Shown here piece after piece: positions 21,955-29,300 of a DNA stretch of 29,300 nt. The stretch lies in contig QEUW01000067.1 of assembly GCA_003577005.1 (NCBI GenBank), positions 1-29,300 of the forward strand, read 5' to 3'. Numbering within the stretch: position 1 is the stretch's first letter; every line of letters starts with the position of its first letter. This stretch comes from Chloroflexota bacterium. GTDB taxonomy: Bacteria > Chloroflexota > Anaerolineae > Caldilineales > Caldilineaceae. The position numbers and the translations under genes are program-made. The notes under the pieces are model-generated. The model saw only the letters and a list, made by a program, of their open reading frames with translations, did not search any database and had not been told where the DNA came from.

Positions 21955-22511
21955 CACTCTTCCCAATCTTCTAGTAGCCAATCAGAAAGCTCGCCGAGTC
22001 GCCTTCCCAACCAGTGACGACAAGAGGTAAGTGTATCTTCAACCAAATACTGAGGATTGACCATGTCGATCAGTTCGCTGGGCAACGCCCACGACTCCGG
22101 CCAGCGTTCAGCCAGTGCGACCGCCCACCGCTTTGGCATGAACCTTGTCAGCTCTAGTTCAAGCATTTTCCGGCGCACCTTTTTGATTGCGTCTGGACTG
22201 ATGGCGGCAGTCATGCCTAGCTGCGCCATGGCGAGAGAAGCCTTCTCCGCGGCTGCCACGAATGTTGATACAACCTGGCTCATTCCGACAGCAACAAGCG
22301 ATATATCGAATCCAGGGATCGAGTTCGGTGATGGAGCATCAGGCTCTAGCATTTCTGGCCCCCTTGTGGCGTAGGACGCGACCCACTTGCGATCTCGTAG
22401 GAAGAGACTGGCCATCCAGTCGTTGAACATATCTTGTGGCGCGTTGTGATAAGCATGATATGAACCAGCAAGCCTCATGATCCGCAATCGTTCCTGTTCA
22501 GTTGCTTTCAT
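21954..22511 (-). CDS. Unknown helical protein
   Basis: This 185-residue protein starts at ATG 22511 behind GAGGG at eight-base spacing, five bases after the gp10-like gene. It is mostly helical with many Trp and Arg: QERLRIMRLAGSYHAYHNAP, a middle Ala/Val/Met-rich helix (VVSTFVAAAEKASLAMAQLG) that is not long enough to be a clear membrane segment, then RWAVALAERWPESWALP. The C-terminus has LGRRLGELSDWLLEDWEE. I do not recognise a family. Genes placed here in related phages are often moron-like, but that is inference. Confidence 0.55.
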   Translation of the reverse strand: MKATEQERLRIMRLAGSYHAYHNAPQDMFNDWMASLFLRDRKWVASYATRGPEMLEPDAPSPNSIPGFDISLVAVGMSQVVSTFVAAAEKASLAMAQLGMTAAISPDAIKKVRRKMLELELTRFMPKRWAVALAERWPESWALPSELIDMVNPQYLVEDTLTSCRHWLGRRLGELSDWLLEDWEE

Positions 22512-22516
22512 TGTGG

Positions 22517-22912
22517 TTACCCTCTACTCAATGCTCGAATCACGATCTCCTCCGCTTCAGCCTCCAACAACGGCGCTTCCTCCTGAAGCGCCTGCTCGTC
22601 GGTCGTCCAGCGTTCCCGGTGCATCCAGGCTTGAAACTGCTGGCTCTGCACCCACGGGCCGTAGACAGTGTTATTGCCAATCTCCCCGATCACGCCCTCT
22701 GCTGTCCGCCGAATCTGGTAAGTCCAGCGCCGGCCCAGCGTGCCCGTGCGACGATAGCTCTGGCCAGACCGTGCAGCCGGATAGACTTTCAGCCTGTGCT
22801 CAACCCGGATCACCGAGGTGGTGATCACTGGCTCGATAATGCCCAGCACATCGGCGCCCAATTTCGTGTGCAGTTCGGGAAGCCCTCGGATATTCACAGC
22901 AATCTCTGTCAT
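22517..22912 (-). CDS. HK97 gp10-like head-tail joining / minor capsid protein
   Basis: The start at ATG 22912 follows GAGGTGG at good spacing and gives 131 residues; it lies two bases after the MuF-like stop. The protein opens with MTEIAVNIRGLPELHTKLGA and continues with a helix and RSGQSYRRTGTLGRRWTYQI, then GEIGNNTVYGPWVQ. This is the usual form of HK97 gp10-like proteins, with the R.TG.L...W pattern and the G.N...Y..WVQ turn. Such proteins take part in head-tail joining. Placement next to MuF and portal rather than the connector cluster is less usual but known. Confidence 0.78.
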   Translation of the reverse strand: MTEIAVNIRGLPELHTKLGADVLGIIEPVITTSVIRVEHRLKVYPAARSGQSYRRTGTLGRRWTYQIRRTAEGVIGEIGNNTVYGPWVQSQQFQAWMHRERWTTDEQALQEEAPLLEAEAEEIVIRALSRG

Positions 22913-22914
22913 GC

Positions 22915-23709
22915 TTATCCACCTCGTTTCGCCAGGCCGACCCGCTGGAGGTGAAAGCTCCTGCAAGGTGGCTCCATCGTACACTCGCCTGCATCAACAG
23001 AAAAATAGGTCCAATACGCTGTACCGTCCCCAAGGATTTCTAACCCGTACCAGCAACGACAGTTGACATGGCGTGGGATCTCTATGGTTGGCCGGCCCTC
23101 GTTGAATCCAGCCGCCTGATACGAGCGAATTGTCCCTTCAGCATACGACCGTGTCGCCTCGGTGACCGCTATCCGACTGGCGCGCACGCTTCCAAAGGTC
23201 GGCTCTAACATTCTACGCAGCTCATCCAATGGCGCGCCGGTCTCGATCCACCGAGCCAACGCCGTCTCGACGGCCTGCCGGCTCGTCTCGTTAATGCCGG
23301 TGATGAGCTCGTACGAATAATCCCTGGCCCACTGAAGCGCCTGCGAATGTACTAGGTTATAGTTAAACGTCATGCCGATGCCAGCCAACTGCCTCAGAAT
23401 CAGGCTCGTACCCAGGTCGGCGCCCTCGGCCAGCGCCCGCTCTAGCGCCACCCGTACTGGGCCACTGCTGTTACTCAGCCGATTCCCCACATCATCAGGA
23501 CCAGGCAGCTCACCTTCACCGGGAAGACCCTCGCCCATCACGGCATTCAGTTGTTGTTGCAGCCCCGCCTCGATCTCCCGCCTGGCGCGTTCTTCGGCTT
23601 CCCTGCGCCGCTCATCCTCATCTTCGTCATCCTCCGGTTCCAGACGCAGGATGGTGCCGGCGTTATGGGTAATCTGCCCAGCGAAAGGGGACGCCGTCGC
23701 CGGCGCCAT
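22915..23709 (-). CDS. MuF-like head morphogenesis (minor capsid) protein
   Basis: The start at ATG 23709 gives 264 residues, with GTG 23712 one codon upstream as an alternative; it overlaps the portal 3' end by 47 bases. Residues about 24-46 are a charged helix (EDDEDEDERRREAEERARRE). The MuF core follows: ARDYSYELITGINETSRQAV, then VRASRIAVTEATRSYAEG and the conserved end HVNCRCWYGLE. The C-terminal tail has two Cys (GECTMEPPCRSFHL). MuF proteins are minor head proteins ejected or bound near the portal, and some carry toxin domains; none is seen here. Position directly after the portal fits. Confidence 0.88.
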   Translation of the reverse strand: MAPATASPFAGQITHNAGTILRLEPEDDEDEDERRREAEERARREIEAGLQQQLNAVMGEGLPGEGELPGPDDVGNRLSNSSGPVRVALERALAEGADLGTSLILRQLAGIGMTFNYNLVHSQALQWARDYSYELITGINETSRQAVETALARWIETGAPLDELRRMLEPTFGSVRASRIAVTEATRSYAEGTIRSYQAAGFNEGRPTIEIPRHVNCRCWYGLEILGDGTAYWTYFSVDAGECTMEPPCRSFHLQRVGLAKRGG

Positions 23710-24508
23710 CACCCCCTTTCGCTGCGTTGGTCGCCGGTGCTGGTAGTGCTGCTGGCGCTCGAACCGCTGTCGCCGGCAATTCGTTGAGGAAGGTCTTCAC
23801 GAACTCTACAGGGTCTACCTCGATGCCGAGGGTTCGCAACGCGGCAGCCACCTTCTGGGCAACCGTAGCGTTTTCCTCTCGCCGCGACTCTTTGAGCGGT
23901 GGCCACCAAATGGAGAAGGCCCCACTGCTTGGCTTGGGCAGTACGCCGCCCCAGATCAATCGGCCGATCAGCGGTCTCAAGATATTTGGCCCCACGTAGT
24001 TCTGCTGCCGGGTGGCAATCAGGTTGGCCCAGTTTTCCTCGTCCTGGCTGCTCGCCAGCTCCCCACGCTCCGATCCGATGAGAATTCGTTGCGGGATGCC
24101 GGTGGCTGCTGAAATGAGTGCCACGTTGATTTTCACCAGGCCGCTAGGATCCTCGACCGCACCCTCGACCCCGGTCGACTCGAGACCTTCAGCCAACAGC
24201 CAGCGGCGCAGCCCATGCACGAACTCGTCGATTTGGTCTTCGAGGTCACGCAACTGATCGTCTCGGTCCGGCAGCTTATTGCCTGGCTTCGTCGTGAGGA
24301 TCTGGCCCGTATCCAGGAGCTTCCAGGCAGCCTCGCCGCTGCCGGCCATGATCTTGAGCAGGTCATAGACCCGGTTCCAGCACGCCTCGAGGCGCGGCGT
24401 GCCGAAGATGTCATCGTTCTCCAGGTCCTCGGCGATGTGGATGCTGCGCGGCCTTGTCGGAAACCTGGCTGGCGATCTGCGCGCTGCCCTCGTCGTAGGT
24501 GCCGACAA
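23663..24508 (-). pseudogene. Portal protein, C-terminal part (downstream of frameshift)
   Basis: This frame continues the portal homology from about SIHIAEDLENDDIFGTPRL through ACWNRVYDLLKIMAGSGEAA and ISAATGIPQRILIGSERGEL to an Ala/Pro-rich end. The GTPRLE..WNR..DLLK segment is the portal stem-clip region of the DUF1073-like branch. The first 22 codons or so of the frame lack portal character because they are read from the overlapping N-terminal part, so the apparent start at 24508 is not a real gene start. The reading frame differs from the N-terminal part. The MuF gene overlaps its 3' end. Functional only if the break is a sequence error or if expression is rescued. Confidence 0.72.
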
Positions 24509-25031
24509 AGAGGAGATCGTCCGGCCCCTTTGCTGCCCCTTTTTCTAGTGGCTGGTCAGGTGTCTTCCCATCGCGGATGCCCAGGTAGAGGACGCCATAC
24601 TTGCCGATGCCAGAGACACGGTCGATACGGTTCAGGTAGTGGAGCAGGCCCTTGCTCGTCTCCGGCTTATCGCCAGCCTCCTGGCCCAGAGCCAGACGGT
24701 TCCATGCCTTGACAAAGTCGGTGTCAGACTTCGCATCGTCCGTTGTCGGGCCATCCATCACTTCCGGGGGCTTGCGCCATGTCTCATCCGCCGGCGCACG
24801 GACCACGCGCCGGGCAACGTCCTGCCGGCGATAGGCGCCATAGTAGTCATTGAAGTCGAGTATTTTCTTGTAGCCGGCCGCCTTGTAGATGTCGCGCATC
24901 CCACCAAATGAGATGCCCAGCCGGCTCGCCATGGCCAGACGTTCAACCAGCAGCGAGTTCACTGCCATCAGCTTGCGCACCGTCTCACTTTCAGGTGCTA
25001 CGTCAATTGTCGCCATCTTACGCCCTCTCAT
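24411..25031 (-). pseudogene. Portal protein, N-terminal part (frameshifted, probably with a deletion)
   Basis: The frame runs from ATG 25031 (ATGA overlap with terminase) or ATG 25016 (behind GAGGG) and carries a DUF1073-type portal N-terminus: NDYYGAYRRQDVARRVVRAP, RLALGQEAGDKPETSKGLL and GIGKYGVLYLGIRDG. It follows the wing-like GTYDEGSAQIAS with a frame-shifted tail (HPHRRGPGER) that ends at 24411. Portal homology then resumes in another frame. The joined length, about 455 residues, is short for this family, so roughly 40-75 residues may be missing in addition to the shift. Break point is near 24444-24458. Either a defective prophage or an assembly or base-call error. Confidence 0.75.
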
Positions 25032-26548
25032 TGTCGCCGGCGGCTTACAACCCGTACGGTTGTCCCATCTGTCGGCACCAGCAATTCCAACACCGCATAG
25101 ACCAACGCATCCACCTGGTCATCAAACTTGTCATCCGGGAACATCGTCAGTTCGTTGAGCAGCGCCTGCAGCCAGGCCTCCCCTTTCTGTAAGAGCACCC
25201 GGCCAGCGTTCACAAAGACCGTCACACTGCGAGCCCGGGCGGGTTTATCCTTCCCTTGCGGACTGATCCGTTTGATGGGCACGCCTGCCTCTTGTTCCAG
25301 GACCTGGATGACGCTCTTGCCGCTGCCAACATCCTCGATGCCCACATACTCCGGCTGCCAGAGTGCATACTGGCTCTGCACTGCCTGCTTGAGTTGCGGC
25401 GTTGTGAGGCGTGCCCGGTACACGTCCAGCACATAGACGCTGCCCTTGAACAACCCGACCGTGATACACACCGACCAGTCTGAGGCCGCGGTCTCACCAT
25501 AGCTGGTATCCCAAATCTGGACGATGCGCTCGAAGCCGCCCCAGGCCCGGATAGCTGCCAGGTCTTCATCGTCAAAGTAGCGAAACTCCTCACGCTTGAA
25601 AATCTTGCCGGCCAGCGCCCGAAGATCGTTGAGCTTCTCCCGGATCCACACCGCCCGATCCAGGCTCGCCAGCATCTCAAAGACGAGTTCCTCGATGGGC
25701 CACTTCTGCGGCCAGAGCGTCCGCACGCCAGGCGTCGTCACCTTGACACCAGAGAGCACGGGTGCCCCGTCGCTCTCGATAAATGTCGGCTCATACTCAA
25801 TATCTTCAAGCCGGTGGCTGAGGATGGCGCCGGTAAGATGCGTGTCCCAGACCGGTGACTCCAGCACCGTGTTGTAGATGTCCGGCTTGTTGGTTTTCAA
25901 CGTGCCAACGATAATGATCTTCGTATGCGGCTCACGCAACTGCATGATGGTGCCCGTGAGCCACTCGATGAGCATTTTCAGCCGGTCATCCGTGCGCGTG
26001 TTCTCATCGTCCTCAACGTCGTCCAGGATGATGATGTCAAAGTGCCCGCCAGTGATGGCCCCCAGCACGCCCACAGCTTCCACCGTAGGGTCCTTGCCGC
26101 GCCGGGTGCGCTTGCAATAGATGCGTTGCTGCTGCCAGGCTCCTTCGCGTTGGCCTGCGATCTCAACCTGGCCGATCTGGTTCGAGATGTCTCGATGACC
26201 AACCGTCTGCTGCCAGTGTGGCGCGTAATACGCCTTCAGCGGTTGGTTGTTCTCCATCTCCTGCTTGATGACCCCCAGCGTCTTGGCCGCCTCTGTCGCC
26301 GTCTTCTGGACGATGAGGATGCGAATGTTGGGGTCCTCGCAGATCCGCCGCAGCGGATAGGAGATGCAAAATATCTCTGACTTGCCATGGTCACGCGGCC
26401 AGAAGTCCGCCTGATACTGGGATGGCCCGTCGACCCGGGCGGCCATATCATATTGGTGGGCAGCCGGGTCGACGTTGGGCCGCCAACACTTGGCAAAGAT
26501 GGCTGTGTTACGCCTCCCGGCCGCCCGGAGCTTGCCCAGGACGCTCAT
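25028..26548 (-). CDS. terL: Terminase large subunit
   Basis: This 506-residue DNA-packaging motor starts at ATG 26548 with a 4-base overlap (ATGA) with the small subunit. The ATPase has a Walker A-like PRDHGKS at 51-57, a Walker B DIIILDDVEDDEN with Asp176/Asp177, and a coupling segment (KIIIVGTLKTN) at about 210-220. The RNase H-like nuclease has QIWDTSY (Asp347), VGIEDVGSGKS (Glu405/Asp406) and FDDQVDA (Asp476, Asp477, Asp480) as likely metal ligands. Length is normal for large terminases. It is followed directly by the portal, the usual order. The protein would cut concatemeric DNA and pump it through the portal. Confidence 0.96.
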   Translation of the reverse strand: MSVLGKLRAAGRRNTAIFAKCWRPNVDPAAHQYDMAARVDGPSQYQADFWPRDHGKSEIFCISYPLRRICEDPNIRILIVQKTATEAAKTLGVIKQEMENNQPLKAYYAPHWQQTVGHRDISNQIGQVEIAGQREGAWQQQRIYCKRTRRGKDPTVEAVGVLGAITGGHFDIIILDDVEDDENTRTDDRLKMLIEWLTGTIMQLREPHTKIIIVGTLKTNKPDIYNTVLESPVWDTHLTGAILSHRLEDIEYEPTFIESDGAPVLSGVKVTTPGVRTLWPQKWPIEELVFEMLASLDRAVWIREKLNDLRALAGKIFKREEFRYFDDEDLAAIRAWGGFERIVQIWDTSYGETAASDWSVCITVGLFKGSVYVLDVYRARLTTPQLKQAVQSQYALWQPEYVGIEDVGSGKSVIQVLEQEAGVPIKRISPQGKDKPARARSVTVFVNAGRVLLQKGEAWLQALLNELTMFPDDKFDDQVDALVYAVLELLVPTDGTTVRVVSRRRQ

Positions 26549-27201
26549 GTGACCTGCGCTGCCATCTCCTTGAGCGCCTTCTCTACGGCCGCTTGCTCCT
26601 CCTCGCTTAGCAAGTCGTCAATGTCCCCCGTGGCCACGGCGCCCACCACACCCACCGTACCCTTGGGGCTGTACTGCTCGGTCATTTCGAGAAATAGACG
26701 GCGGTCCTGGTGGGCCTTCGGATCTGGGAGCTTCGCAACCTCGACAAGTGCCTCCAGCACCTCGGCGATGTGGCCGCCCAACAATTTCTTCGGCCCCTCT
26801 CGAATGCGATCTTCAATCTCCGGGTCACTTGCTTTCCATTTGCGGATGGTGGCCGTGTTGGTCAGGCCGAGGAGGTCGATCAGGTCGGTCTCAAAGCGCG
26901 GCCACCGCTTCGAGGGAGGAACGCAGCTCCACGCGATATAGAGCGCCTTCCGCCAATCCCAGCGCGGACCCTGCGTGACCGAGCCGTCCGGTTTCTTGAC
27001 CTCCACTTTTTCGGCCAGCAGATCGTAATACATCGCCTCCCACGCCAGCGGCTCACCGGACGTCTCCGTCCATTCTGGCGACGTTGGCCGTGCTCGCCGG
27101 GCTTCCAGAATCGCATCAAGCCGGGCCTTACTCGCCCGGCTCTCGGCCTGCCCTGGTACGTTTGCCGGTAGGAGGAAGCCCGGCTCTAGCTCGTCGGTCA
27201 T
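26545..27201 (-). CDS. Terminase small subunit-like protein
   Basis: This 218-residue protein lies just before the large terminase with a 4-base overlap, and starts at ATG 27201 with an ATGA overlap with the previous small gene. A helix-turn-helix-like part is LLGLTNTATIRKWKASDPEI; the C-terminal half is helical and acidic (SEEEQAAVEKALKEMAAQ), fitting oligomerisation and contact with the large subunit. The N-terminal basic stretch (RASKARLDAILEARRARP) could add DNA contact. It would recognise the packaging site. The assignment is based on gene order, the DNA-binding-like motif and length. Confidence 0.8.
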   Translation of the reverse strand: MTDELEPGFLLPANVPGQAESRASKARLDAILEARRARPTSPEWTETSGEPLAWEAMYYDLLAEKVEVKKPDGSVTQGPRWDWRKALYIAWSCVPPSKRWPRFETDLIDLLGLTNTATIRKWKASDPEIEDRIREGPKKLLGGHIAEVLEALVEVAKLPDPKAHQDRRLFLEMTEQYSPKGTVGVVGAVATGDIDDLLSEEEQAAVEKALKEMAAQVT

Positions 27202-27419
27202 ACAATATCTTCAACCGACAACTCGTTGTTGTCGGTCCAACAAATCGCCGTGGACCGACTACCGGAATCGGCCCTCCGCACACCCGCTTCAAATTTCTGC
27301 CCAAACACTTCGATCCCCCCTGGCGCAAAGGCCAGGATGGCTATGATCTCAGCCCAGCGCGCCGCTATTTCTCCCACCACGCCTGTTGGCAGTCCGTCCG
27401 TCCCCGGATCGCTCCCCAA
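27198..27419 (-). CDS. Small protein before terminase (unknown)
   Basis: The frame of 73 residues starts at TTG 27419, or at a later GTG, and its stop overlaps the small terminase start (ATGA). It contains EIAARWAEIIAILAFAPGGI and a polar C-terminal half (NNELSVEDIV). The coupling to the terminase gene argues for translation; the weak start and low-complexity N-terminus argue for caution. No known family was recognised. Confidence 0.45.
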   Translation of the reverse strand: MGSDPGTDGLPTGVVGEIAARWAEIIAILAFAPGGIEVFGQKFEAGVRRADSGSRSTAICWTDNNELSVEDIV

Positions 27420-27431
27420 CCAGGCTCTCGC

Positions 27432-27563
27432 CTACTCGATCTGCCATTCGCTCGGCTCGCCCCCGTGATCCTGTATCTCCCGGATGAGGAGCGGCACAGT
27501 CAAGGCGATGAAGGTTGCAAAATGAGCATAATCGCGATGAAGCTGCTCGACCAGATCGACCAT
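27432..27563 (-). CDS. Very small protein (43 residues), unknown
   Basis: ATG 27563 follows the stop of the previous gene by one base (TAGAATG). The product has MVDLVEQLHRDYAHFATFIAL and a hydrophobic middle (FATFIALTVPLLI) too short for a certain membrane segment, ending in EPSEWQIE. Spacing and the coupled start favour a gene. A longer in-frame version starting at 27683 would overlap the upstream gene and is not preferred. Function unknown. Confidence 0.4.
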   Translation of the reverse strand: MVDLVEQLHRDYAHFATFIALTVPLLIREIQDHGGEPSEWQIE

Positions 27564-27564
27564 T

Positions 27565-27867
27565 CTATTCTTCCCATGCTGCCCACAAAGCCCTTTGACT
27601 ATCGAGCCATCCTGTTTTGACGAATATCTCCGGCCGGCGAAATAAAGCGTAACTGACCTTGTGTGGTGGAATGCCGGTGCCACGAGCGATCAAGTATCTT
27701 GGCGCTGGTCTCCCGTAGTCTATCAGCCAGAGCAATATCCGTTGCGATATCTCATCAAGCTGATGAGCCTTGCTCATTTGGCGGCAATGCTTACAAGGCG
27801 GCTCCGCAATATCTAGCGATTCTGGCTTTTCGGGGGCTTGGTCCCAGGATGCCCAACCATCTGCCAT
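27565..27867 (-). CDS. Small protein with CxxC and winged-helix-like region
   Basis: This 100-residue protein starts at ATG 27867, with GAGAGAAC just upstream, and is the first gene after the terminator region. CKHC at about residues 25-28 may be half of a metal site. The C-terminal two thirds, LDEISQRILLWLIDYGRPAP followed by YLIARGTGIPPHKVSYAL, looks like a winged helix-turn-helix that reads DNA. Being at the front of the packaging operon, it might be a regulator or a packaging accessory. No named family is claimed. Confidence 0.58.
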   Translation of the reverse strand: MADGWASWDQAPEKPESLDIAEPPCKHCRQMSKAHQLDEISQRILLWLIDYGRPAPRYLIARGTGIPPHKVSYALFRRPEIFVKTGWLDSQRALWAAWEE

Positions 27868-27973
27868 AGTTCTCTCTTCTGATCTCTCAAAATCGTGAAA
27901 TCCGTGCGTTCCTCTTAGGGCAAAGCCCCGGTGCTTGGCGACGATAACGTATGTCTACACGAATCCTCACAAC

Positions 27974-28009
27974 AAAAAAGGCGAAGCAACCCATAAGGAC
28001 CGCTTCGCC
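27974..28009 (-). terminator. Intrinsic terminator
   Basis: On the minus strand GGCGAAGC and GCTTCGCC (8-bp perfect stem, 14-base loop) are followed by TTTTTTG. This is a good intrinsic terminator form. It stands between the integrase and the packaging operon. Confidence 0.78.
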
Positions 28010-28039
28010 CCGGCTCACAAGAGCCACCACGACATACCC
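27974..28039 (-). ncRNA. Candidate short RNA or attenuated leader
   Basis: If the promoter at 28046-28075 works, the transcript of about 66 bases would hold a small GGCTC-TTGT-GAGCC hairpin (28012-28025) and the terminator hairpin, and no start-codon frame of useful length. This is a prediction from promoter, hairpins and T-run only. Confidence 0.25.
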
Positions 28040-28045
28040 ACATAT

Positions 28046-28075
28046 AGTGTAGCACAGATGTGCGAACACAAGCAA
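28046..28075 (-). promoter_or_regulatory. Candidate promoter with extended -10
   Basis: TTGCTT (28075-28070), an 18-base spacer and TGC-TACACT (28054-28046) form a plausible extended -10 promoter reading left. Its transcript would start near 28039 and meet the terminator at 27974-28009 after about 66 bases. Consensus fit is moderate. Confidence 0.35.
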
Positions 28076-28087
28076 TCGGACTGATAA

Positions 28088-28121
28088 ACGAAAGAGACCG
28101 GGTGGGGCCGGTCTCTTTCGT
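28088..28121 (-). terminator. Strong hairpin downstream of integrase
   Basis: A perfect 14-bp stem (ACGAAAGAGACCGG / CCGGTCTCTTTCGT) with a 6-base loop starts about 86 bases past the integrase stop. On the minus strand the sequence after the stem begins TTAT, a weak T-run. It is probably the main integrase transcript end, with the terminator at 27974-28009 as a back-up. Confidence 0.65.
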
Positions 28122-28206
28122 GGGTATTGGGCTGCACGCGGGAAGCGGGCTGGTCTTAGCATACCAGCCACCACCACCGCGGTCAATCAGCCAGATGTAC
28201 TAGAAG

Positions 28207-29133
28207 TTACAGCCGCCAACGGTCTGCCGGCGACGCCCGTCGCTGAGCAGCCGCCAGATCGACTTCAGCCAGCTTGGCATAGATGCGGATCGTCTCCAGC
28301 TTCTCATGCCCCAGCATTTCTTGTAGCTCCAGGAGGTTACCACCGTTGCGGAGGAAATTGATCGCAAAAGAGTGGCGAAATTTATGCACGTTTGCGTGAG
28401 TCACACCGGAGCGCTTGGCTGCCCGCTGAATCATGTGGAGCAGCTCGGAGCGTCCCAGCTTGGCGCCCGTCCTGGTGGCGAAGAGCGGGTCAGATGGACG
28501 CAGATCCTCACGCGATGCCAAGTAATGCCACAAGGCCTTGCGCCCAGTTTGACCCAAGACGACGATGCGGCGCTTGTCGCCTTTCCCGTGCCGGACCGTC
28601 AACTGGCCCTGCTCTTGCAGGTAATCTCTCACCTCGAATTCCGTGAGTTCACTGGCGCGCACGCCTGTGTCAAACAAAGTAAGCAAGATTGCCCTATCTC
28701 TGAGTCCGGTTGGGCGCCGACTGCGCGCTGATCCTCCCGCCCTGCCCGTCCAACCGGCCGTGTATTCCACGGCGGCCAGCATGGAGCGAACCTCCAGTTC
28801 AGTGTATGGCACAATTAGTGGCTTACGGTAGCTGGGCTGCTTGATCCGTCCACGGATCACGTGTTCGACCTTTAGTTCGTGCTCGGCCCACGTCCAGAAG
28901 CTGGCCAGGGCTACCCACGCATTACAGCGTGATTTGTCACTCAACTTGAATTTCTTCACCAGGTGGATATTGAGAAATCGTCGTATATCATCACTGGTAA
29001 TTTCAGCTACGTCACAGTCACCGATGAACTGTCGAAAGCGTTCAAATGTATATTGATAATCGCGCACCGTGTGCGGACTGAAGTCCTGTTCTTTCTCCAG
29101 CCAGTATCCTTCGAGCGCCCGCCCAAATTTCAT
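28207..29133 (-). CDS. Tyrosine recombinase (phage integrase)
   Basis: This 308-residue protein starts at ATG 29133, eight bases after GAGG. Residues 1-100 form a SAM-like DNA-binding domain (SPHTVRDYQYTFERFRQFIG). The catalytic domain has Arg159 (GVRASELTEF), Lys184 in the beta-hairpin (GKGDKRR), His250 and Arg253 (HKFRHSFA), His276 (MLGHE) and the nucleophile Tyr285 (IRIYAKL). All active-site residues are present, so it should be active. XerC/D proteins share this plan, but length and place beside phage packaging genes support a phage integrase. It reads inward, as expected at a prophage end. The attachment site itself was not found. Confidence 0.93.
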   Translation of the reverse strand: MKFGRALEGYWLEKEQDFSPHTVRDYQYTFERFRQFIGDCDVAEITSDDIRRFLNIHLVKKFKLSDKSRCNAWVALASFWTWAEHELKVEHVIRGRIKQPSYRKPLIVPYTELEVRSMLAAVEYTAGWTGRAGGSARSRRPTGLRDRAILLTLFDTGVRASELTEFEVRDYLQEQGQLTVRHGKGDKRRIVVLGQTGRKALWHYLASREDLRPSDPLFATRTGAKLGRSELLHMIQRAAKRSGVTHANVHKFRHSFAINFLRNGGNLLELQEMLGHEKLETIRIYAKLAEVDLAAAQRRASPADRWRL

Positions 29134-29300
29134 AGCCCAATCCTCACCATGATGTCTTTGGTTTGAGAACGGCAGCCTGATTCCCCACCGATTCAGGCGC
29201 CATTATGCCCTTCGTTGCCGCATCGTCTATCCATCTACCCGTGCGGTCTTCGGTTTGATAATTTCCTCCTTCGACCGATAAGAATGACAGGCCCTATAAC
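29134..29300. other. Leader of integrase / possible prophage boundary
   Basis: This 167-base stretch shows no complete gene. A minus-strand frame entering from the right edge and stopping at 29227 (ending KPKTARVDG) may be the last codons of a neighbouring gene, but it is too short to judge. A GAAGGAGG sequence near 29270 resembles a ribosome site without a following start codon. No tRNA gene or clear attachment core is seen. Confidence 0.4.

Larger units (their letters stand above)
27868..28206. other. Gene-poor region between integrase and packaging operon
   Basis: No convincing gene lies here. An open frame at 27887-28186 is dominated by the two inverted repeats and has a composition unlike the phage proteins. 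The stretch holds two stem-loops, a candidate promoter and a possible short RNA, each listed separately. Confidence 0.7.

Noticed and set aside
24411..24508. Programmed frameshift or intein as explanation of the split portal
   Set aside because: No slippery heptamer with suitable frame geometry was noticed and no intein-like motifs occur; a plain shift with possible deletion is simpler.
27887..28186. Minus-strand open frame of 99 codons after the integrase
   Set aside because: It is built across two perfect inverted repeats and a terminator; composition (Arg/Val/Pro-rich) is unlike other phage proteins here.
29227..29300. 3' end of a gene entering from the right edge on the minus strand
   Set aside because: Only about 24 codons are visible and a second frame is open nearly as far, so coding cannot be decided.
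29134..29300. tRNA gene or attachment core beside the integrase
   Set aside because: No cloverleaf-like arms or CCA-type end could be found; no second copy of a repeat is available within the window.

Overview
This window is most of the late (structural) region of a tailed temperate phage or prophage. Essentially every supported gene lies on the minus strand, so the window reads biologically from right to left. The gene set is that of a long non-contractile-tailed (siphovirus-type) particle: HK97-type head genes, one tail tube gene, a long tape measure, Dit-like and hub-like tail-tip proteins, and no sheath gene. A tyrosine integrase at the right end, reading inward, suggests a prophage whose end lies near or beyond position 29300. 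The host cannot be named from the sequence. A CHAT-domain protein with a Thr/Pro-rich tail is a weak hint of a Chloroflexota-like host. No repressor, replication, endolysin or tRNA gene was seen, and the phage genome continues past the left edge.

Layout, in transcription order. (1) 29300-28207: integrase with its leader. (2) 28206-27868: a gene-poor stretch with two strong stem-loops and a candidate promoter. (3) 27867-25028: three small genes, then small and large terminase subunits. (4) 25031-22517: a portal gene broken by a frameshift, a MuF-like minor head protein and an HK97 gp10-like protein. (5) 22511-21486: three small unrecognised genes, then a candidate promoter and an intrinsic-terminator-like hairpin. 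(6) 21359-17828: a holin-like protein, a fused protease/2H-phosphoesterase/scaffold protein with a probable internal scaffold start, a decoration-like protein and the major capsid protein, closed by a perfect hairpin. (7) 17743-14058: a cassette of virion-accessory genes that includes a 771-residue LamG protein with about 26 short repeats. (8) 14040-11223: connector, head-closure, tail-terminator and tail tube genes. (9) 11215-10476: two tail-assembly chaperone frames joined by a lambda-like -1 frameshift site. (10) 10404-6829: a repeat-rich tape measure. (11) 6784-5984: a CHAT protease-like protein with a C-terminal membrane anchor, unexpected at this position. (12) 5984-1: Dit-like protein, hub-like protein and a tail fibre that runs off the left edge.

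The genes are tightly coupled (ATGA, TGATG, TAATG or TAGATG junctions), which fits one or a few long late transcripts. Three things stand out. A caspase/CHAT-like, membrane-anchored protein is translationally coupled into the tail-tip genes. A 2H phosphoesterase domain, the superfamily that includes the anti-CBASS enzyme Acb1, is embedded in the head protease-scaffold protein. Several proteins show repeat growth: 132-bp and 33-bp repeats in the tape measure, and a 504-bp super-repeat in the LamG protein. The split portal means that either the phage is defective or the assembled sequence has an error there.
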